A stretch of DNA of 64,000 nucleotides from contig JBMNRU010000004.1 in assembly GCA_050944855.1 (NCBI GenBank), positions 1 through 64,000 of the forward strand, in the 5' to 3' direction. Of this stretch, positions 34,589-44,336 are shown in pieces. The stretch comes from Lactonifactor sp050944855 (GTDB lineage Bacteria; Bacillota; Clostridia; Lachnospirales; Lachnospiraceae). Made by a program: the position numbers and the translations under genes. Below the pieces are notes generated by a model. That model ran no database searches. It was not told the origin of the DNA and saw only the letters and a list, made by a program, of their open reading frames with translations. Each line of letters begins with the position of its first letter. The first letter of the stretch is position 1.

Positions 34589-35968
34589 ATGGAAGCGAAT
34601 GAAATAAAAGAAATTATAAGAAATCAAAAAATTTATTTTCAATCCGGCATCACTTTGAACGTAAAGCACCGAATGGCCGCATTAGAAGCACTAAAAAATA
34701 GTATTCTCCGCCACGAAAAAGAAATCAACGATGCCCTGAAAAAGGATCTTGGAAAAAGCGCCTCAGAAAGCTATATGAGTGAGATTGGCATGGTATTAAG
34801 CGAAATCCGTTACATGTTAAAACATATCCGCTTATTTTCAAGGGAAAAGACCGTTCGGACGCCTCTGGCACAATTTCATTCCAGAAGCTATAGAAAACCC
34901 TCTCCTTATGGCGTGGTTCTTATCATGAGTCCCTGGAATTATCCCTTTCTGCTGACGCTGGATCCTCTGGTGGATGCCATCGCTGCGGGAAACACTGCGG
35001 TACTAAAGCCCAGCGCATATGCTCCCCATACCGGGGAAATACTCCAGGCCATTGTATCCGAATGTTTCTGCGAAGAATATGTGGCCGTAATTACCGGCGG
35101 CAGGACGGAAAACACCTGTCTTCTTCAGGAATCCTTTGATTATATCTTCTTCACCGGAAATCCAACGGTAGGAAGAGAAGTCATGCGTTGTGCAGCAGAG
35201 CATCTCACACCGGTCACCCTGGAGCTTGGCGGAAAAAGTCCTTGTATTGTGGAAAAAACTGCCGATCTGAAACTGGCAGCCAAAAGAATTGTGTTTGGAA
35301 AATTTTTAAACTGTGGACAGACCTGCGTGGCACCGGATTACGTATACTGCGATGCCGCTATCCGGGATCGGCTGGTGGAAGAACTGAAAAAGCAGATTAC
35401 ACACCAATTTGGCTCGCATCCACTGGATAATCCGGATTATGGAAAAATCATCAATGAAAAACACTTCCGCCGGCTCTGTGGCCTGATGGATCACTCTAAA
35501 ATGATCTTCGGCGGCAGAACCAATGAAAATGAACTGCGCATCGAACCCACCCTTTTTTGTCCTGTAACTTTTGATGACGCTATCATGCAGGAAGAAATCT
35601 TCGGACCTCTGCTGCCGATCCTGACCTATGACTCTTTGGAACAGGCAATAGCCGTCATCAATTCCAGACCGCATCCTCTGGCCCTTTATCTGTTCACCAA
35701 AAACAAAGCACTGGCCAAAAAAGTAACTGCCCGCTGCGGTTTTGGCGGCGGCTGTATCAATGATACCATCATCCATCTGGCCACCAGTGAAATGGGATTC
35801 GGCGGTTTTGGCGAGAGCGGCATGGGCTCCTATCATGGAAAAGAAGGATTTCGGACATTTTCACACGATAAGAGCATCGTAGACAAGAAAACCTGGCTGG
35901 ATCTTCCGATGCGGTATCAGCCTTATCAAAGCTGGCAGCAAAAACTGATCCGCTTATTTCTTCGGTAG
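34589..35968 (+). CDS. Aldehyde dehydrogenase (class 3-like)
   Basis: It oxidises an aldehyde to an acid with NAD(P)+. The 459-residue length and lack of an N-terminal extension fit the short class 3-like group. Catalytic Cys246 is in FLNCGQTCVAPDY, the general base Glu is in LELGGKSPC, and the substrate-site asparagine is in MSPWNYPF. The C-terminal helix is basic and hydrophobic (LIRLFLR), which could touch the membrane, as in fatty-aldehyde enzymes. It is monocistronic between its own promoter and a terminator. The physiological aldehyde cannot be read from sequence. Confidence 0.9.
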   Translation: MEANEIKEIIRNQKIYFQSGITLNVKHRMAALEALKNSILRHEKEINDALKKDLGKSASESYMSEIGMVLSEIRYMLKHIRLFSREKTVRTPLAQFHSRSYRKPSPYGVVLIMSPWNYPFLLTLDPLVDAIAAGNTAVLKPSAYAPHTGEILQAIVSECFCEEYVAVITGGRTENTCLLQESFDYIFFTGNPTVGREVMRCAAEHLTPVTLELGGKSPCIVEKTADLKLAAKRIVFGKFLNCGQTCVAPDYVYCDAAIRDRLVEELKKQITHQFGSHPLDNPDYGKIINEKHFRRLCGLMDHSKMIFGGRTNENELRIEPTLFCPVTFDDAIMQEEIFGPLLPILTYDSLEQAIAVINSRPHPLALYLFTKNKALAKKVTARCGFGGGCINDTIIHLATSEMGFGGFGESGMGSYHGKEGFRTFSHDKSIVDKKTWLDLPMRYQPYQSWQQKLIRLFLR

Positions 35969-35982
35969 AGATAGATGCAAAA

Positions 35983-36014
35983 GATCCGCCGGAATACAAA
36001 CCGGCGGATCCATA
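35983..36014. terminator. Terminator between aldehyde dehydrogenase and nrdD
   Basis: A perfect 10-bp stem GATCCGCCGG (35983-35992) / CCGGCGGATC (36001-36010) with an 8-base loop. On the minus strand the hairpin is followed by TTTT, favouring use by nrdD. The genes converge. Confidence 0.75.
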
Positions 36015-36040
36015 AATTTGTTACTATTGCTTTATGTAAT

Positions 36041-38176
36041 TTACATGGACTTTCTCTCGGCAATTTCTGCCATCTTCGCTGCATTCAAACGGGTATCTCC
36101 ATGCACACGGCTGTAGGAAAGATAACCGTTCATACGATCAATCTTGGTCAGATTTCTGGAACCGCATACCGGACATACGTCCATTTCTAATTCCTGGTGT
36201 CCGCAGTCGTCACAATATGCCAGAGACAGATTGACACCCTCATAAAATCCTTTCTCCATGGCTCTGTGGATCAGCGTGCGGATAGCATCCACATTATAAC
36301 TGATAGGATAACGTACATACTGGATCTTACCGCCGTTGCACAGTTCCCAGAACCGTCCTTCACAATCCTGTTTTTCAATAGGAGTCATATCTTCTGTTAC
36401 ATGACAATGGAAGCTGTTGCTTACATAAGGTCTGTCAGATACGCCTTCTACAATACCGTACATTTTACGGAACTGTTCTACCTGGAGACCGCAGAGACTT
36501 TCTGCCGGCGTACCGTAAATAGCATATAAGTGGCCGTCTTCTTCCTTAAACTCATTCACCTTCTTATTAATATAACGCAGTACTTCCAATGCAAATTCCC
36601 CGTCTTCCCGGATAGACTTGCCATTATACAGTTCCTGCAGTTCGTTTAATGCAGTAATGCCAAAGGAAGCGGTCATCGGTTTTAAGATTGGCTTGATCTT
36701 ATCATGCGGCTGCAGATGGCCGCCGTAGAAACCGCCTTCACAGTAAGCCAGCGGGTTGGTGGATGCACGCATCTCGCCCAGATAATCATAAGTACGAATA
36801 TGCAGATTACGGATCATCTCCAGATAAAAATCCAGCACCTCGTAGAAGTCACGGTTTTCGGCTCTGGACTTAGCCAGAATCATGGGAAGATGCAAACTGA
36901 CTGCACCAATATTAAAACGTCCTACAAAGACTGGCTTATCCTCTGCATCTGCCGGATTCATGCCGCCTCGTTCATACCAGGGACTCAGAAATGCACGGCA
37001 GCCCATGGGGCTGATGACACGCTTATACTGCTTATACATACTTGCAATATAACCCTGCCCGCTTAAAGACAGCCAATCCGGATACATGGTCTTAGCGGAA
37101 CATGCAACGCCTGCCTCAAATACATCATTGCTGATGCCGCCTTCCTCATGAATCTCTTTATCATACAAGAAAACAATCTTAGGGAATAATACCGGCTTCT
37201 TATGACCTGCTTTTCCCTGGCCTTCCTTATGTACCTCCAAAAGGGAAATCGAACACATCTTTTCAAAGGGTTTGGTACCCAGACCTATGGTCACCGTTAC
37301 AAACGGATAATCCCCGCGGGAAGAGCCAACGGTATTCAGCTTATATTCAATGCCCTGCCAGCCCTGGTCAAACTCTCTTCTTACTTTATCCAGCGCATAC
37401 TTCTTTGCTCTTTCTTCTCTGCCGGACCAGTTTTCATCAGCATATTTCAAAAATTCTTCATAATGCTTGTCATAGCTTTTCTGTGCATAGGGTCCTAAAA
37501 TCTTATCTACCTCAGGCACGGTAAATCCGCCGTACTGCTGCGCAGCCGTACTTAAGATAATATCTCCCATCACATCGAAGGCAGTATCCAGCGTCTTAGG
37601 TTCGTTATACCAGACATTTCCCATCTCAAATCCGCCTTTTAAAACAGAAGCCACATCAAAAAGACAGCAGTTCATGGTATCCAGTCTGGCCGACTGATCG
37701 TGAATATAGATATAACCATCCTTGCACGCCTGCAGTTCGTTGCGGTTCATAAAGAACTTACGATACAGTTCTTTATTGAGTTCATTAAAGATCAAACTTC
37801 TTTTGGTTGCCACCAGGGCGCTGTCCGTATTGGCATTGCTCTTATCACCGATATAACGGATTGCCTGACTCTTGGTATACACCTCATCCATCATATGAAT
37901 AAAATCCAGCTTATAATTCCGATAATCACGATAACTTTTAGCAACAGCCGGATTCACCTTTTCCAAAGCACCTTCTACAATATTGTGCATATCCAGAATG
38001 GGGATTTCACTCTTTCCCAGGGATTCTGCATGTTCCGTTGCAAACTGACAGATAAACTCAATTTCTTTTTCAGAAAATGTATATAAAATTCTGCTGGCTG
38101 ACTTATTTACCGCGCGGACAATCTTCTGTGCATCAAATGCCTCTCTTGTTCCGTCCTTTTTAATAATGTAAATCAT
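36041..38176 (-). CDS. nrdD: Anaerobic ribonucleoside-triphosphate reductase (class III)
   Basis: A glycyl-radical enzyme making dNTPs without oxygen. The 711 residues begin with an ATP-cone (KKDGTREAFDAQKIVRAV), carry the catalytic barrel, and end with a zinc site (CDDCG and CPVCG) and the radical segment RMNGYL with Gly near residue 684. The activating enzyme NrdG is usually the next gene, but here nrdD is followed by a terminator and a convergent aldehyde dehydrogenase, so the activase must be elsewhere. Two NrdR-type boxes lie in the upstream region. Confidence 0.94.
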   Translation of the reverse strand: MIYIIKKDGTREAFDAQKIVRAVNKSASRILYTFSEKEIEFICQFATEHAESLGKSEIPILDMHNIVEGALEKVNPAVAKSYRDYRNYKLDFIHMMDEVYTKSQAIRYIGDKSNANTDSALVATKRSLIFNELNKELYRKFFMNRNELQACKDGYIYIHDQSARLDTMNCCLFDVASVLKGGFEMGNVWYNEPKTLDTAFDVMGDIILSTAAQQYGGFTVPEVDKILGPYAQKSYDKHYEEFLKYADENWSGREERAKKYALDKVRREFDQGWQGIEYKLNTVGSSRGDYPFVTVTIGLGTKPFEKMCSISLLEVHKEGQGKAGHKKPVLFPKIVFLYDKEIHEEGGISNDVFEAGVACSAKTMYPDWLSLSGQGYIASMYKQYKRVISPMGCRAFLSPWYERGGMNPADAEDKPVFVGRFNIGAVSLHLPMILAKSRAENRDFYEVLDFYLEMIRNLHIRTYDYLGEMRASTNPLAYCEGGFYGGHLQPHDKIKPILKPMTASFGITALNELQELYNGKSIREDGEFALEVLRYINKKVNEFKEEDGHLYAIYGTPAESLCGLQVEQFRKMYGIVEGVSDRPYVSNSFHCHVTEDMTPIEKQDCEGRFWELCNGGKIQYVRYPISYNVDAIRTLIHRAMEKGFYEGVNLSLAYCDDCGHQELEMDVCPVCGSRNLTKIDRMNGYLSYSRVHGDTRLNAAKMAEIAERKSM

Positions 38177-38198
38177 ATAACCTCTCCTTACCGATTCG

Positions 38199-38246
38199 GC
38201 ACAACATCTTGTGTTTCCTCAATCTAAAAACCACAATATTTATAAT
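38199..38246 (-). promoter_or_regulatory. Tandem NrdR-type boxes upstream of nrdD
   Basis: Two 16-base elements resemble the NrdR operator (ACACWATATATWGTGT-like as I recall it). On the minus strand they are ACACAAGATGTTGTGC (38199-38214) and ATTATAAATATTGTGG (38231-38246). They are separated by exactly 16 bases, so 32 bases centre to centre, about three helical turns, the spacing known for NrdR pairs. The upstream box matches poorly in its first half. Confidence 0.55.
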
Positions 38247-38328
38247 TATTTGTAAAACCCAGTATATCACTTCTATCGCCAAAAAGAAAGGGGAATTTTC
38301 TCTTTTTACAATTTTTCTCCAGTATCCT

Positions 38329-39675
38329 TTACCGGGTTACATGATTCAGCCATTTCATGGAACGATAACGCTGCAGACAGAAGGGAATTTTAACAACTTC
38401 ATCACTCATGATCACAATATAAACCCATGGCATGGGAATTTTCAGTACAAAAGCGGCAATCGCTCCCAACAGGATAGAACTGCCCCACATCAGACATACG
38501 TCCAGAAATACGCCGTAACGGATATCGCCTCCGGCACGGCAGACCCCCACGATCATCGTACAGTTAAATGACTGACAAACAGCATAATATGACATGACGA
38601 TCATCATGACCCAGAGATAACTTTTTGCCGTCTCCGACAAATTCAGGAAATGTCCGGCTGCCGGAGCAACTCCCAATATGATAAGGCCTCCGACGGCGCC
38701 AATGACAACCGACAATTTGAGAAGACGGGCAGCATAAATCTTCGTCCGGTCTTCATCGCCCTCTCCAATGGTCTTCCCGATCATAATTGCCGTTGCACTG
38801 GACACTCCAAAGCTAACCACCGTCGCCATCTGTCTTGCCACCTGCGCCACGGAATTGGCGGCTACTGCGGGACTTCCCAGATGTCCGATTATGGCCGCCA
38901 TTACCGCCATTCCCATACTCCAGGCAAACTCATTGAGCATAACCGGAAGGGCATATTTGCAAAAGTCCTGCAGCAGCCATTTTTCTCTCCGGAAAAGATA
39001 CTTTTTCTGGATCCTCACAACATCATTTTTCTTTTTCGCATACCAAACTACCAGCAATACTTCCACAAACCGGGCACAAACGGTTCCCAGTGCGGCACCC
39101 CTCACGCCCATTGCAGGCCAGCCCAGCAGGCCAAAAATGAAAATAGCATTTAAAATAATATTAACCGCAAGGGAAATGGCATACACCACCGTGGAGATCA
39201 CCACTCGCTCCACGCTCCGGATAATATTCAGATATACCACGGTAAAGGCGGACAACACATAGGATAAAGAAATAATCTTCAAATAGCCTACTGCCTCCTC
39301 CAGCACAGCCGTTTCATTGGTAAATAATGACATGATCTGATACGGTGCGATCCATACCATAATTGTGGCCAAAAATGCCACGCTGATTCCGATCTGAAAG
39401 GAAATCCCCAGAACCTTTTCAATGGTTTCGGTATCCTGCTTCCCCCAATATTGCGCAGTCAGAACACAGGCCCCCGATGTTAATCCAAACAATACCAGAG
39501 ATACTACAAAATACACCTGACCTGCCAGAGAAGAAGCCGATAATGCAATCTCGCCCACTTTGCCCAGCATGATGACGTCGGCAGAAGTCACTCCCACATT
39601 GATCAGATTTTGTATTGCCATAGGCAATACCAGTCCAAAGGTAGTTTTATAAAATTGTTTTTGTTCCTTATTCAT
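38329..39675 (-). CDS. MATE family efflux transporter
   Basis: A 448-residue protein with about 12 hydrophobic helices and a NorM/DinF-like two-half layout. It starts MNKEQKQFYKTTFGLVLPMAIQ. It is clearly different from the tandem MATE pair at 20665-23320 and belongs to another subgroup. It lies downstream of a terminator following gatB and ends 83 bases before the nrdD control region. Substrate unknown. Confidence 0.88.
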   Translation of the reverse strand: MNKEQKQFYKTTFGLVLPMAIQNLINVGVTSADVIMLGKVGEIALSASSLAGQVYFVVSLVLFGLTSGACVLTAQYWGKQDTETIEKVLGISFQIGISVAFLATIMVWIAPYQIMSLFTNETAVLEEAVGYLKIISLSYVLSAFTVVYLNIIRSVERVVISTVVYAISLAVNIILNAIFIFGLLGWPAMGVRGAALGTVCARFVEVLLVVWYAKKKNDVVRIQKKYLFRREKWLLQDFCKYALPVMLNEFAWSMGMAVMAAIIGHLGSPAVAANSVAQVARQMATVVSFGVSSATAIMIGKTIGEGDEDRTKIYAARLLKLSVVIGAVGGLIILGVAPAAGHFLNLSETAKSYLWVMMIVMSYYAVCQSFNCTMIVGVCRAGGDIRYGVFLDVCLMWGSSILLGAIAAFVLKIPMPWVYIVIMSDEVVKIPFCLQRYRSMKWLNHVTR

Positions 39676-39706
39676 GTCTATCCCTCAAATTCATTTCGCG
39701 CAGAAA

Positions 39707-39736
39707 ACAGGGAATCTTTTTTCCAAGATCCCCTGT
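39707..39736 (-). terminator. Terminator after gatB
   Basis: On the minus strand ACAGGGGATCTT pairs with AAGATTCCCTGT (12 bp, one G-T pair), followed by TTTTC. It lies eight bases after the gatB stop. Confidence 0.7.
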
Positions 39737-39744
39737 AGTTAAAA

Positions 39745-41175
39745 TTACAATAATTCTTTTAAAATCTGATTTACCATAGCCGGATTTGCTTTGCCTTTCA
39801 TCGCTTTCATGGTCTGCCCCACCAAAAAGCCAATGGCTTTTTCTTTTCCGCTGTGGTAATCCTCCACTGATTTTGGATTCGCTGCAATGACAGCTTCGAT
39901 GGTGCTTCTCAGTGCACCCTCATCATTTACCGTCTTTAAACCTTTCTCTTCCACATACTGATCCGGATCAATATCTTCCAGGAAAATTTTCTCAAATACC
40001 TCTTTCGCCACCGAACTGTTAATGGTTCCTGCATCTGCAAGATCGATCAGCTTTGCCAGGTTTTCCGGAGAAAATGCCAGATCTTCCGGTTCCTGTCCAT
40101 GCTCTTTTAACAAACGCAGTGTTTCTACCATCAGCCAGTTAGAAACCTTCTTTGGCTTCTTGCAGATAGCGGTAGTCGCTTCAAAGATATCTGCCATTTT
40201 TTTGTTTCCCGTAATGATCTCTGCATCATACTGAGGAATATCGAATTCTCTCTTATATCGTTCTAACTTTTCTGTTCGAAGCTCCGGCTGACGATCCCGG
40301 ATTTCCTGCAGCCACTCATCACTGATAATAACAGGTACCAGGTCAGGATCCGGAAAATAACGATAATCCTGCGCATCCTCTTTGGATCGCATGGCATACG
40401 AATATTCTTTATTATCATCCCATCTTCTGGTTTCCTGAATAACTTCTTTACCTGCTTCCAGCAGATCGATCTGACGATTGGTCTCTGCTTCGATGGCACG
40501 GGCAATGGCTCTGAAGGAATTCAGATTTTTCATCTCGGTTCTGGTACCGAACTTCTCGGCGCCCACCTCCCGAACGGACAGGTTTACGTCTGCACGCATA
40601 GAACCCTCCTGCAGCTTACAGTCAGAAGCGCCCAGATACTGAATAAGCATTCTTAGCTTTTCAAGGTACGCGATCACTTCTTCCGCACTTCTCATATCCG
40701 GCTCGGATACAATCTCAATGAGCGGCACACCACTTCGGTTAAAATCTACTAAAGAACAGTCCTCCCACTCATCGTGGATCAGCTTGCCGGCATCCTCTTC
40801 CATGTGAATTTCATGGATACCGATCACTTTTCTGCCACGTTCTGTCTCAATCTCCACGCCACCTTCATAACAGATAGGCAGATACAGCTGAGAAATCTGA
40901 TAGTTCTGCGGATTATCCGGATAAAAATAATTCTTTCTGTCAAACTTACAATACTGGTGGATCTTACAATTGGTGGCAAGGCCCACTGCCAGCGCATATT
41001 CTACTACCTGTTTATTCAATACCGGAAGAGAACCGGGCATACCCGTACACACCGGACAGGTGTGCGTGTTGGGAGCTCCGCCAAATTCTGTGGAGCAAGA
41101 ACAGAAAATCTTTGTTTTCGTAGCCAGTTCTACATGGACTTCCAGTCCAATGACAGTTTCATACTGTTTACTCAT
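39745..41175 (-). CDS. gatB: Aspartyl/glutamyl-tRNA amidotransferase subunit B
   Basis: It activates the carboxyl of Glu or Asp misacylated on tRNA-Gln or tRNA-Asn before amide transfer. The 476-residue protein has GLEVHVELAT near the start, the CPVCTGMPGSLPVLN zinc-cradle segment, LYLPICYEGGVEIE, and the C-terminal tRNA-binding YqeY-like tail ending PAMVNQILKELL. The start codon overlaps the gatA stop. Confidence 0.95.
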   Translation of the reverse strand: MSKQYETVIGLEVHVELATKTKIFCSCSTEFGGAPNTHTCPVCTGMPGSLPVLNKQVVEYALAVGLATNCKIHQYCKFDRKNYFYPDNPQNYQISQLYLPICYEGGVEIETERGRKVIGIHEIHMEEDAGKLIHDEWEDCSLVDFNRSGVPLIEIVSEPDMRSAEEVIAYLEKLRMLIQYLGASDCKLQEGSMRADVNLSVREVGAEKFGTRTEMKNLNSFRAIARAIEAETNRQIDLLEAGKEVIQETRRWDDNKEYSYAMRSKEDAQDYRYFPDPDLVPVIISDEWLQEIRDRQPELRTEKLERYKREFDIPQYDAEIITGNKKMADIFEATTAICKKPKKVSNWLMVETLRLLKEHGQEPEDLAFSPENLAKLIDLADAGTINSSVAKEVFEKIFLEDIDPDQYVEEKGLKTVNDEGALRSTIEAVIAANPKSVEDYHSGKEKAIGFLVGQTMKAMKGKANPAMVNQILKELL

Positions 41176-42650
41176 TACTGTGCCCCTCCCTTTGCTGCAA
41201 TTTCCGGTGACTCATAGCTTCTGCTTTGTTCATAAGCATAACCGGCACGGATAATATTTTTCTCTTTAAAACAATCTCCGATCAGCTGCAGACCAATGGG
41301 CAGACCCTTAGCATCCCTGCCGCAAGGCACCGTCATACCGGGCAGACCTGCCAGGTTAACAGAAATTGTATAAATATCACCTAAATACATCTTTAACGGG
41401 TCACTCAGGGAAGCTCCCAGCTTAGGTGCTGTAGACGGAGAGGCCGGACCCAGGATAACATCATATTTTTCAAAGGCTTTATCAAAAGCCTGTTTGATCA
41501 GCGCTTTGGTACGCAGCGCTTTCAGATAATATGCATCGTAATAACCGGAGCTCAGTACGAAAGAGCCCAGCATAATACGACGCTTTACTTCCTCGCCGAA
41601 GCCCTCTGAACGACTCTTCTTATACATATTATGAAGACCTTCATAGTCCTCCGTACGATATCCGTATTTAATGCCGTCAAAACGGGACAGGTTAGAACTT
41701 GCCTCAGCAGAAGCGATGACATAATATGCAGGAATCGCATATTCTACCAGGCTCAGATCAAATTCTTCTACAATGGCCCCTTTATCCTTTAATACTTCTG
41801 CGGCTTTTAAAATGGCATTCTTTACTTCCTCGTCCAGACCTTCGCCCATATAATCTCTCGGAATACCGATGCGCATACCCTTCACATCATCCACCAGGGC
41901 AGAAGCAAAGTCATATTCTCTCTCTATGGAAGTACTGTCTTTTAGATCATGAGACGCAATCGTATCCAGAATGACCGCACAGTCCGTGACATCCTTTGCC
42001 ACCGGTCCGATCTGGTCCAGCGAAGAACCATAGGCAATCAGACCATAACGGGAAACCGTTCCATACGTAGGTTTGATGCCCGTCACACCGCAAAAAGAAC
42101 TTGGCTGGCGAATGGATCCGCCTGTATCGGATCCCAGTGCATAAAAGCACTCATTTGCCGCTACCGCTGCACAGGAACCGCCGGAAGAACCTCCCGGTAC
42201 GTGCTCTGTATTCCATGGATTTCTGGTCACGCCGTACGCGGAAGTCTCTGTCGTACTTCCCATAGCAAACTCATCCATATTCGTCTTGCCCAGAACAATA
42301 GCTCCTGCCTTTTCCAGATTGATCACTGCCTCCGCAGTAAAAGTGGGTTTAAAATTATATAAAATCTTAGAACTGCAGGTTGTCAGCATCCCTTCGATGC
42401 ACATATTATCCTTAATTGCCACGGGCACACCTGCAAGAGGACCGGTAAGCGTTCCGTTTTGAATCAGCTTCTGTACTTCTTCTGCCCTCTTTAATGCGCC
42501 TTCTGCATCCACTGTAACATAACAGTTTAAAGTTTCATCCAGAGCCTGAATCTGATCCAAAGCTGCCTGTGTCGCTTCCACTGCGGTAACTTCACCTGCT
42601 TTGATCTTCTTGCCCAGCTCTGCTGCTGTTAAATCTAAAATACTCACCAA
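41175..42650 (-). CDS. gatA: Aspartyl/glutamyl-tRNA amidotransferase subunit A
   Basis: The amidase that releases ammonia from glutamine for GatB. The amidase-signature triad is visible: Lys in VAIKDNMC, Ser in the GGSSGGSCAAVA loop and Ser in GSDTGGSIRQP. Length 491 is normal. It overlaps gatB by one base and follows gatC by nine bases. The set makes Gln-tRNA and/or Asn-tRNA by the indirect route. Confidence 0.95.
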   Translation of the reverse strand: MVSILDLTAAELGKKIKAGEVTAVEATQAALDQIQALDETLNCYVTVDAEGALKRAEEVQKLIQNGTLTGPLAGVPVAIKDNMCIEGMLTTCSSKILYNFKPTFTAEAVINLEKAGAIVLGKTNMDEFAMGSTTETSAYGVTRNPWNTEHVPGGSSGGSCAAVAANECFYALGSDTGGSIRQPSSFCGVTGIKPTYGTVSRYGLIAYGSSLDQIGPVAKDVTDCAVILDTIASHDLKDSTSIEREYDFASALVDDVKGMRIGIPRDYMGEGLDEEVKNAILKAAEVLKDKGAIVEEFDLSLVEYAIPAYYVIASAEASSNLSRFDGIKYGYRTEDYEGLHNMYKKSRSEGFGEEVKRRIMLGSFVLSSGYYDAYYLKALRTKALIKQAFDKAFEKYDVILGPASPSTAPKLGASLSDPLKMYLGDIYTISVNLAGLPGMTVPCGRDAKGLPIGLQLIGDCFKEKNIIRAGYAYEQSRSYESPEIAAKGGAQ

Positions 42651-42659
42651 TGCTTCCTC

Positions 42660-42953
42660 CTACTCTACTGTCTTCGGCACTTTAAAAGAGCCGTCCTTCT
42701 CTTCCGGTGCATTCGCCAGAATATTCTCTCTGTCATCGCCGTTGACCACCACATCTTCACGGAACACATTATGTACCGGAAATACATGGGACATTGGCTC
42801 CACACTGCTGGTATCCAATTCATTTAATTTATCAATATAATCCAGCATACGCCCCATGTCCTTTTTAGCTGCTTCCTTTTCTTCCTGGGACAATTCCAGC
42901 TTTGCCAAAATACCTACATACTCGATTGTTTCATCACTAATGATATTTGCCAT
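42660..42953 (-). CDS. gatC: Aspartyl/glutamyl-tRNA amidotransferase subunit C
   Basis: A 97-residue belt subunit wrapping GatA and GatB. The family motif is ISDETIEYVGILAKLELS at the N-terminus, then DYIDKLNELDTS and VFREDVV. It is the first Gat gene of the unit and lies 24 bases after a zinc-ribbon membrane protein gene. Confidence 0.93.
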   Translation of the reverse strand: MANIISDETIEYVGILAKLELSQEEKEAAKKDMGRMLDYIDKLNELDTSSVEPMSHVFPVHNVFREDVVVNGDDRENILANAPEEKDGSFKVPKTVE

Positions 42954-42977
42954 ATTCTGCTCCTTTTTCTATTCGGT

Positions 42978-44051
42978 CTATTCATAATACGATGCGTAAT
43001 CTTCGCTTATAATACGATCACTGGGTCTCAATTCTATAGAAAGCCCTTCAATATTCAGGAAATATCCTTCCGGTATGACTACATGCTGAATCAGCACCGG
43101 ATCATACGTCTGATTCGGATTGGTGTCCAAATAATAGCAGTCCTGATAATATTCATCTCCGTCATTCTCAATATATTTCAAATCTACGTTTCCATATCCC
43201 TCAACCGCTGCAAGATCATAGGTACCGGCCGGAAAATCAATCCCCGCCGTATAAACTCCTTCGGAAAGGCCGGTAACCTCTGTCACCGGATTTTCCTGTA
43301 CTGGCGACATTTCCGATATCTGAGCATTCTCGCTGACTAATTCCACTTCCAGACCGCCGGAAACATTCAGTCTGGCATCCGGAAACAGACGAAGATCCTC
43401 TATTTCTGTAACATCGTCCCCATAGGCGCCATCTCCCAAATACTCTCCCAGGTAAATCCCTCTGGCATCATCCTCCAGATAAACACTTCCCTGATTCTTC
43501 TGGACAACAGCCCGATAGTTTCCTGCGGGAATATCTGCACCTACGATATAGTATCCCGCTGTTAATACCGTCTGATAGGAATCTCCTGTCTCAGGAAGCT
43601 TTTCTTCCAGATATTCATAAGGATCATACTCTTCCTCTGTATAGTCTTCTTCACTGTCCGAAAAAATATCCATATTTTCCAGGTTTGTGCCAAGCTCATC
43701 CTGCAAAGCAGAAAAGATTGGAGGAATCAGATTTACAACGGCAATAACGATTACGATAATCAGCCCGATGGGCTTTTTACTCCTTGCTTTCTGCGTGGTA
43801 CCGCTGGCTTTTCGCCCCTGCTTATCATGATAAGTACGGGGTTTAGCTGCTTTTTGCTGCTTCCATTTCGTTTCCTGTGATTCCCATGTACTGGTGGAAC
43901 TTTCATGATGTACATGAGTCATAGGTTCTTTGTCACAGGAACTTTGGTTCAATCTATAATCGGATTCTGACTTGCCATTATGCATCCCACATTCGATGCA
44001 GATGCCATTCACAACTTTTCCATCACATAAACAACACCGATTTTGTTTCAT
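42978..44051 (-). CDS. Zinc-ribbon, single-span membrane protein of unknown function
   Basis: The ATG at 44051 (AGGGG before it) gives 357 residues starting MKQNRCCLCDGK. Order: an N-terminal zinc ribbon (CCLC and CIECG), a polar basic linker, one membrane helix (PIGLIIVIVIAVVNLIPPIF, about 106-125), an acidic stretch rich in E/D/Y, and two outside repeats. Each repeat begins with a GxYxxGxDxPAGxY pattern (VGADIPAGNYRAV and AGIDFPAGTYDLA), suggesting paired beta modules. The likely topology is zinc ribbon inside and repeats outside. It is co-oriented with gatCAB and 24 bases upstream. I do not know a function; a sensor or surface role is speculation. Confidence 0.72.
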   Translation of the reverse strand: MKQNRCCLCDGKVVNGICIECGMHNGKSESDYRLNQSSCDKEPMTHVHHESSTSTWESQETKWKQQKAAKPRTYHDKQGRKASGTTQKARSKKPIGLIIVIVIAVVNLIPPIFSALQDELGTNLENMDIFSDSEEDYTEEEYDPYEYLEEKLPETGDSYQTVLTAGYYIVGADIPAGNYRAVVQKNQGSVYLEDDARGIYLGEYLGDGAYGDDVTEIEDLRLFPDARLNVSGGLEVELVSENAQISEMSPVQENPVTEVTGLSEGVYTAGIDFPAGTYDLAAVEGYGNVDLKYIENDGDEYYQDCYYLDTNPNQTYDPVLIQHVVIPEGYFLNIEGLSIELRPSDRIISEDYASYYE

Positions 44052-44144
44052 TCGCCTACCCCTCTCTTGTTTTTTGTGCCATTTCACCATCTATAATATC
44101 TCATACTCTCACAGAAAAGTCCAGAGCAGGAAAAAGAAAAAAAT

Positions 44145-44194
44145 AAAACAGCCTGATGAACGGAGGGCAATCACTTGCTCCATCAAGCTGTTTT
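44145..44194 (-). other. Hairpin with T-run ahead of the zinc-ribbon membrane protein gene
   Basis: AAAACAGCTTGATG pairs with CATCAGGCTGTTTT (one mismatch) around a 22-base loop. On the minus strand the hairpin is followed by ATTTTTTTCTTTTTC, a terminator-like shape about 80 bases before the start codon at 44051. No minus-strand gene precedes it closely, so it may be an attenuator in the leader of that gene. Confidence 0.5.
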
Positions 44195-44271
44195 ATTTGC
44201 GTTCGTGTTGGGGGACACAAACAAATGGGTCAAATCAGTTTTCTTATTGCATTATTATCATATCCTACTCC

Positions 44272-44300
44272 TTGACAAAATTCATCTATTTTCTTATCAT
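44272..44300 (+). promoter_or_regulatory. Promoter of the AraC-type regulator gene
   Basis: Plus strand: perfect -35 TTGACA (44272-44277), 17-bp spacer, -10 TATCAT (44295-44300), about 37 bases before the start codon. Confidence 0.65.
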
Positions 44301-44336
44301 ATTATTGCACTATATTACTTTTCGGAGGAAAGCTTT

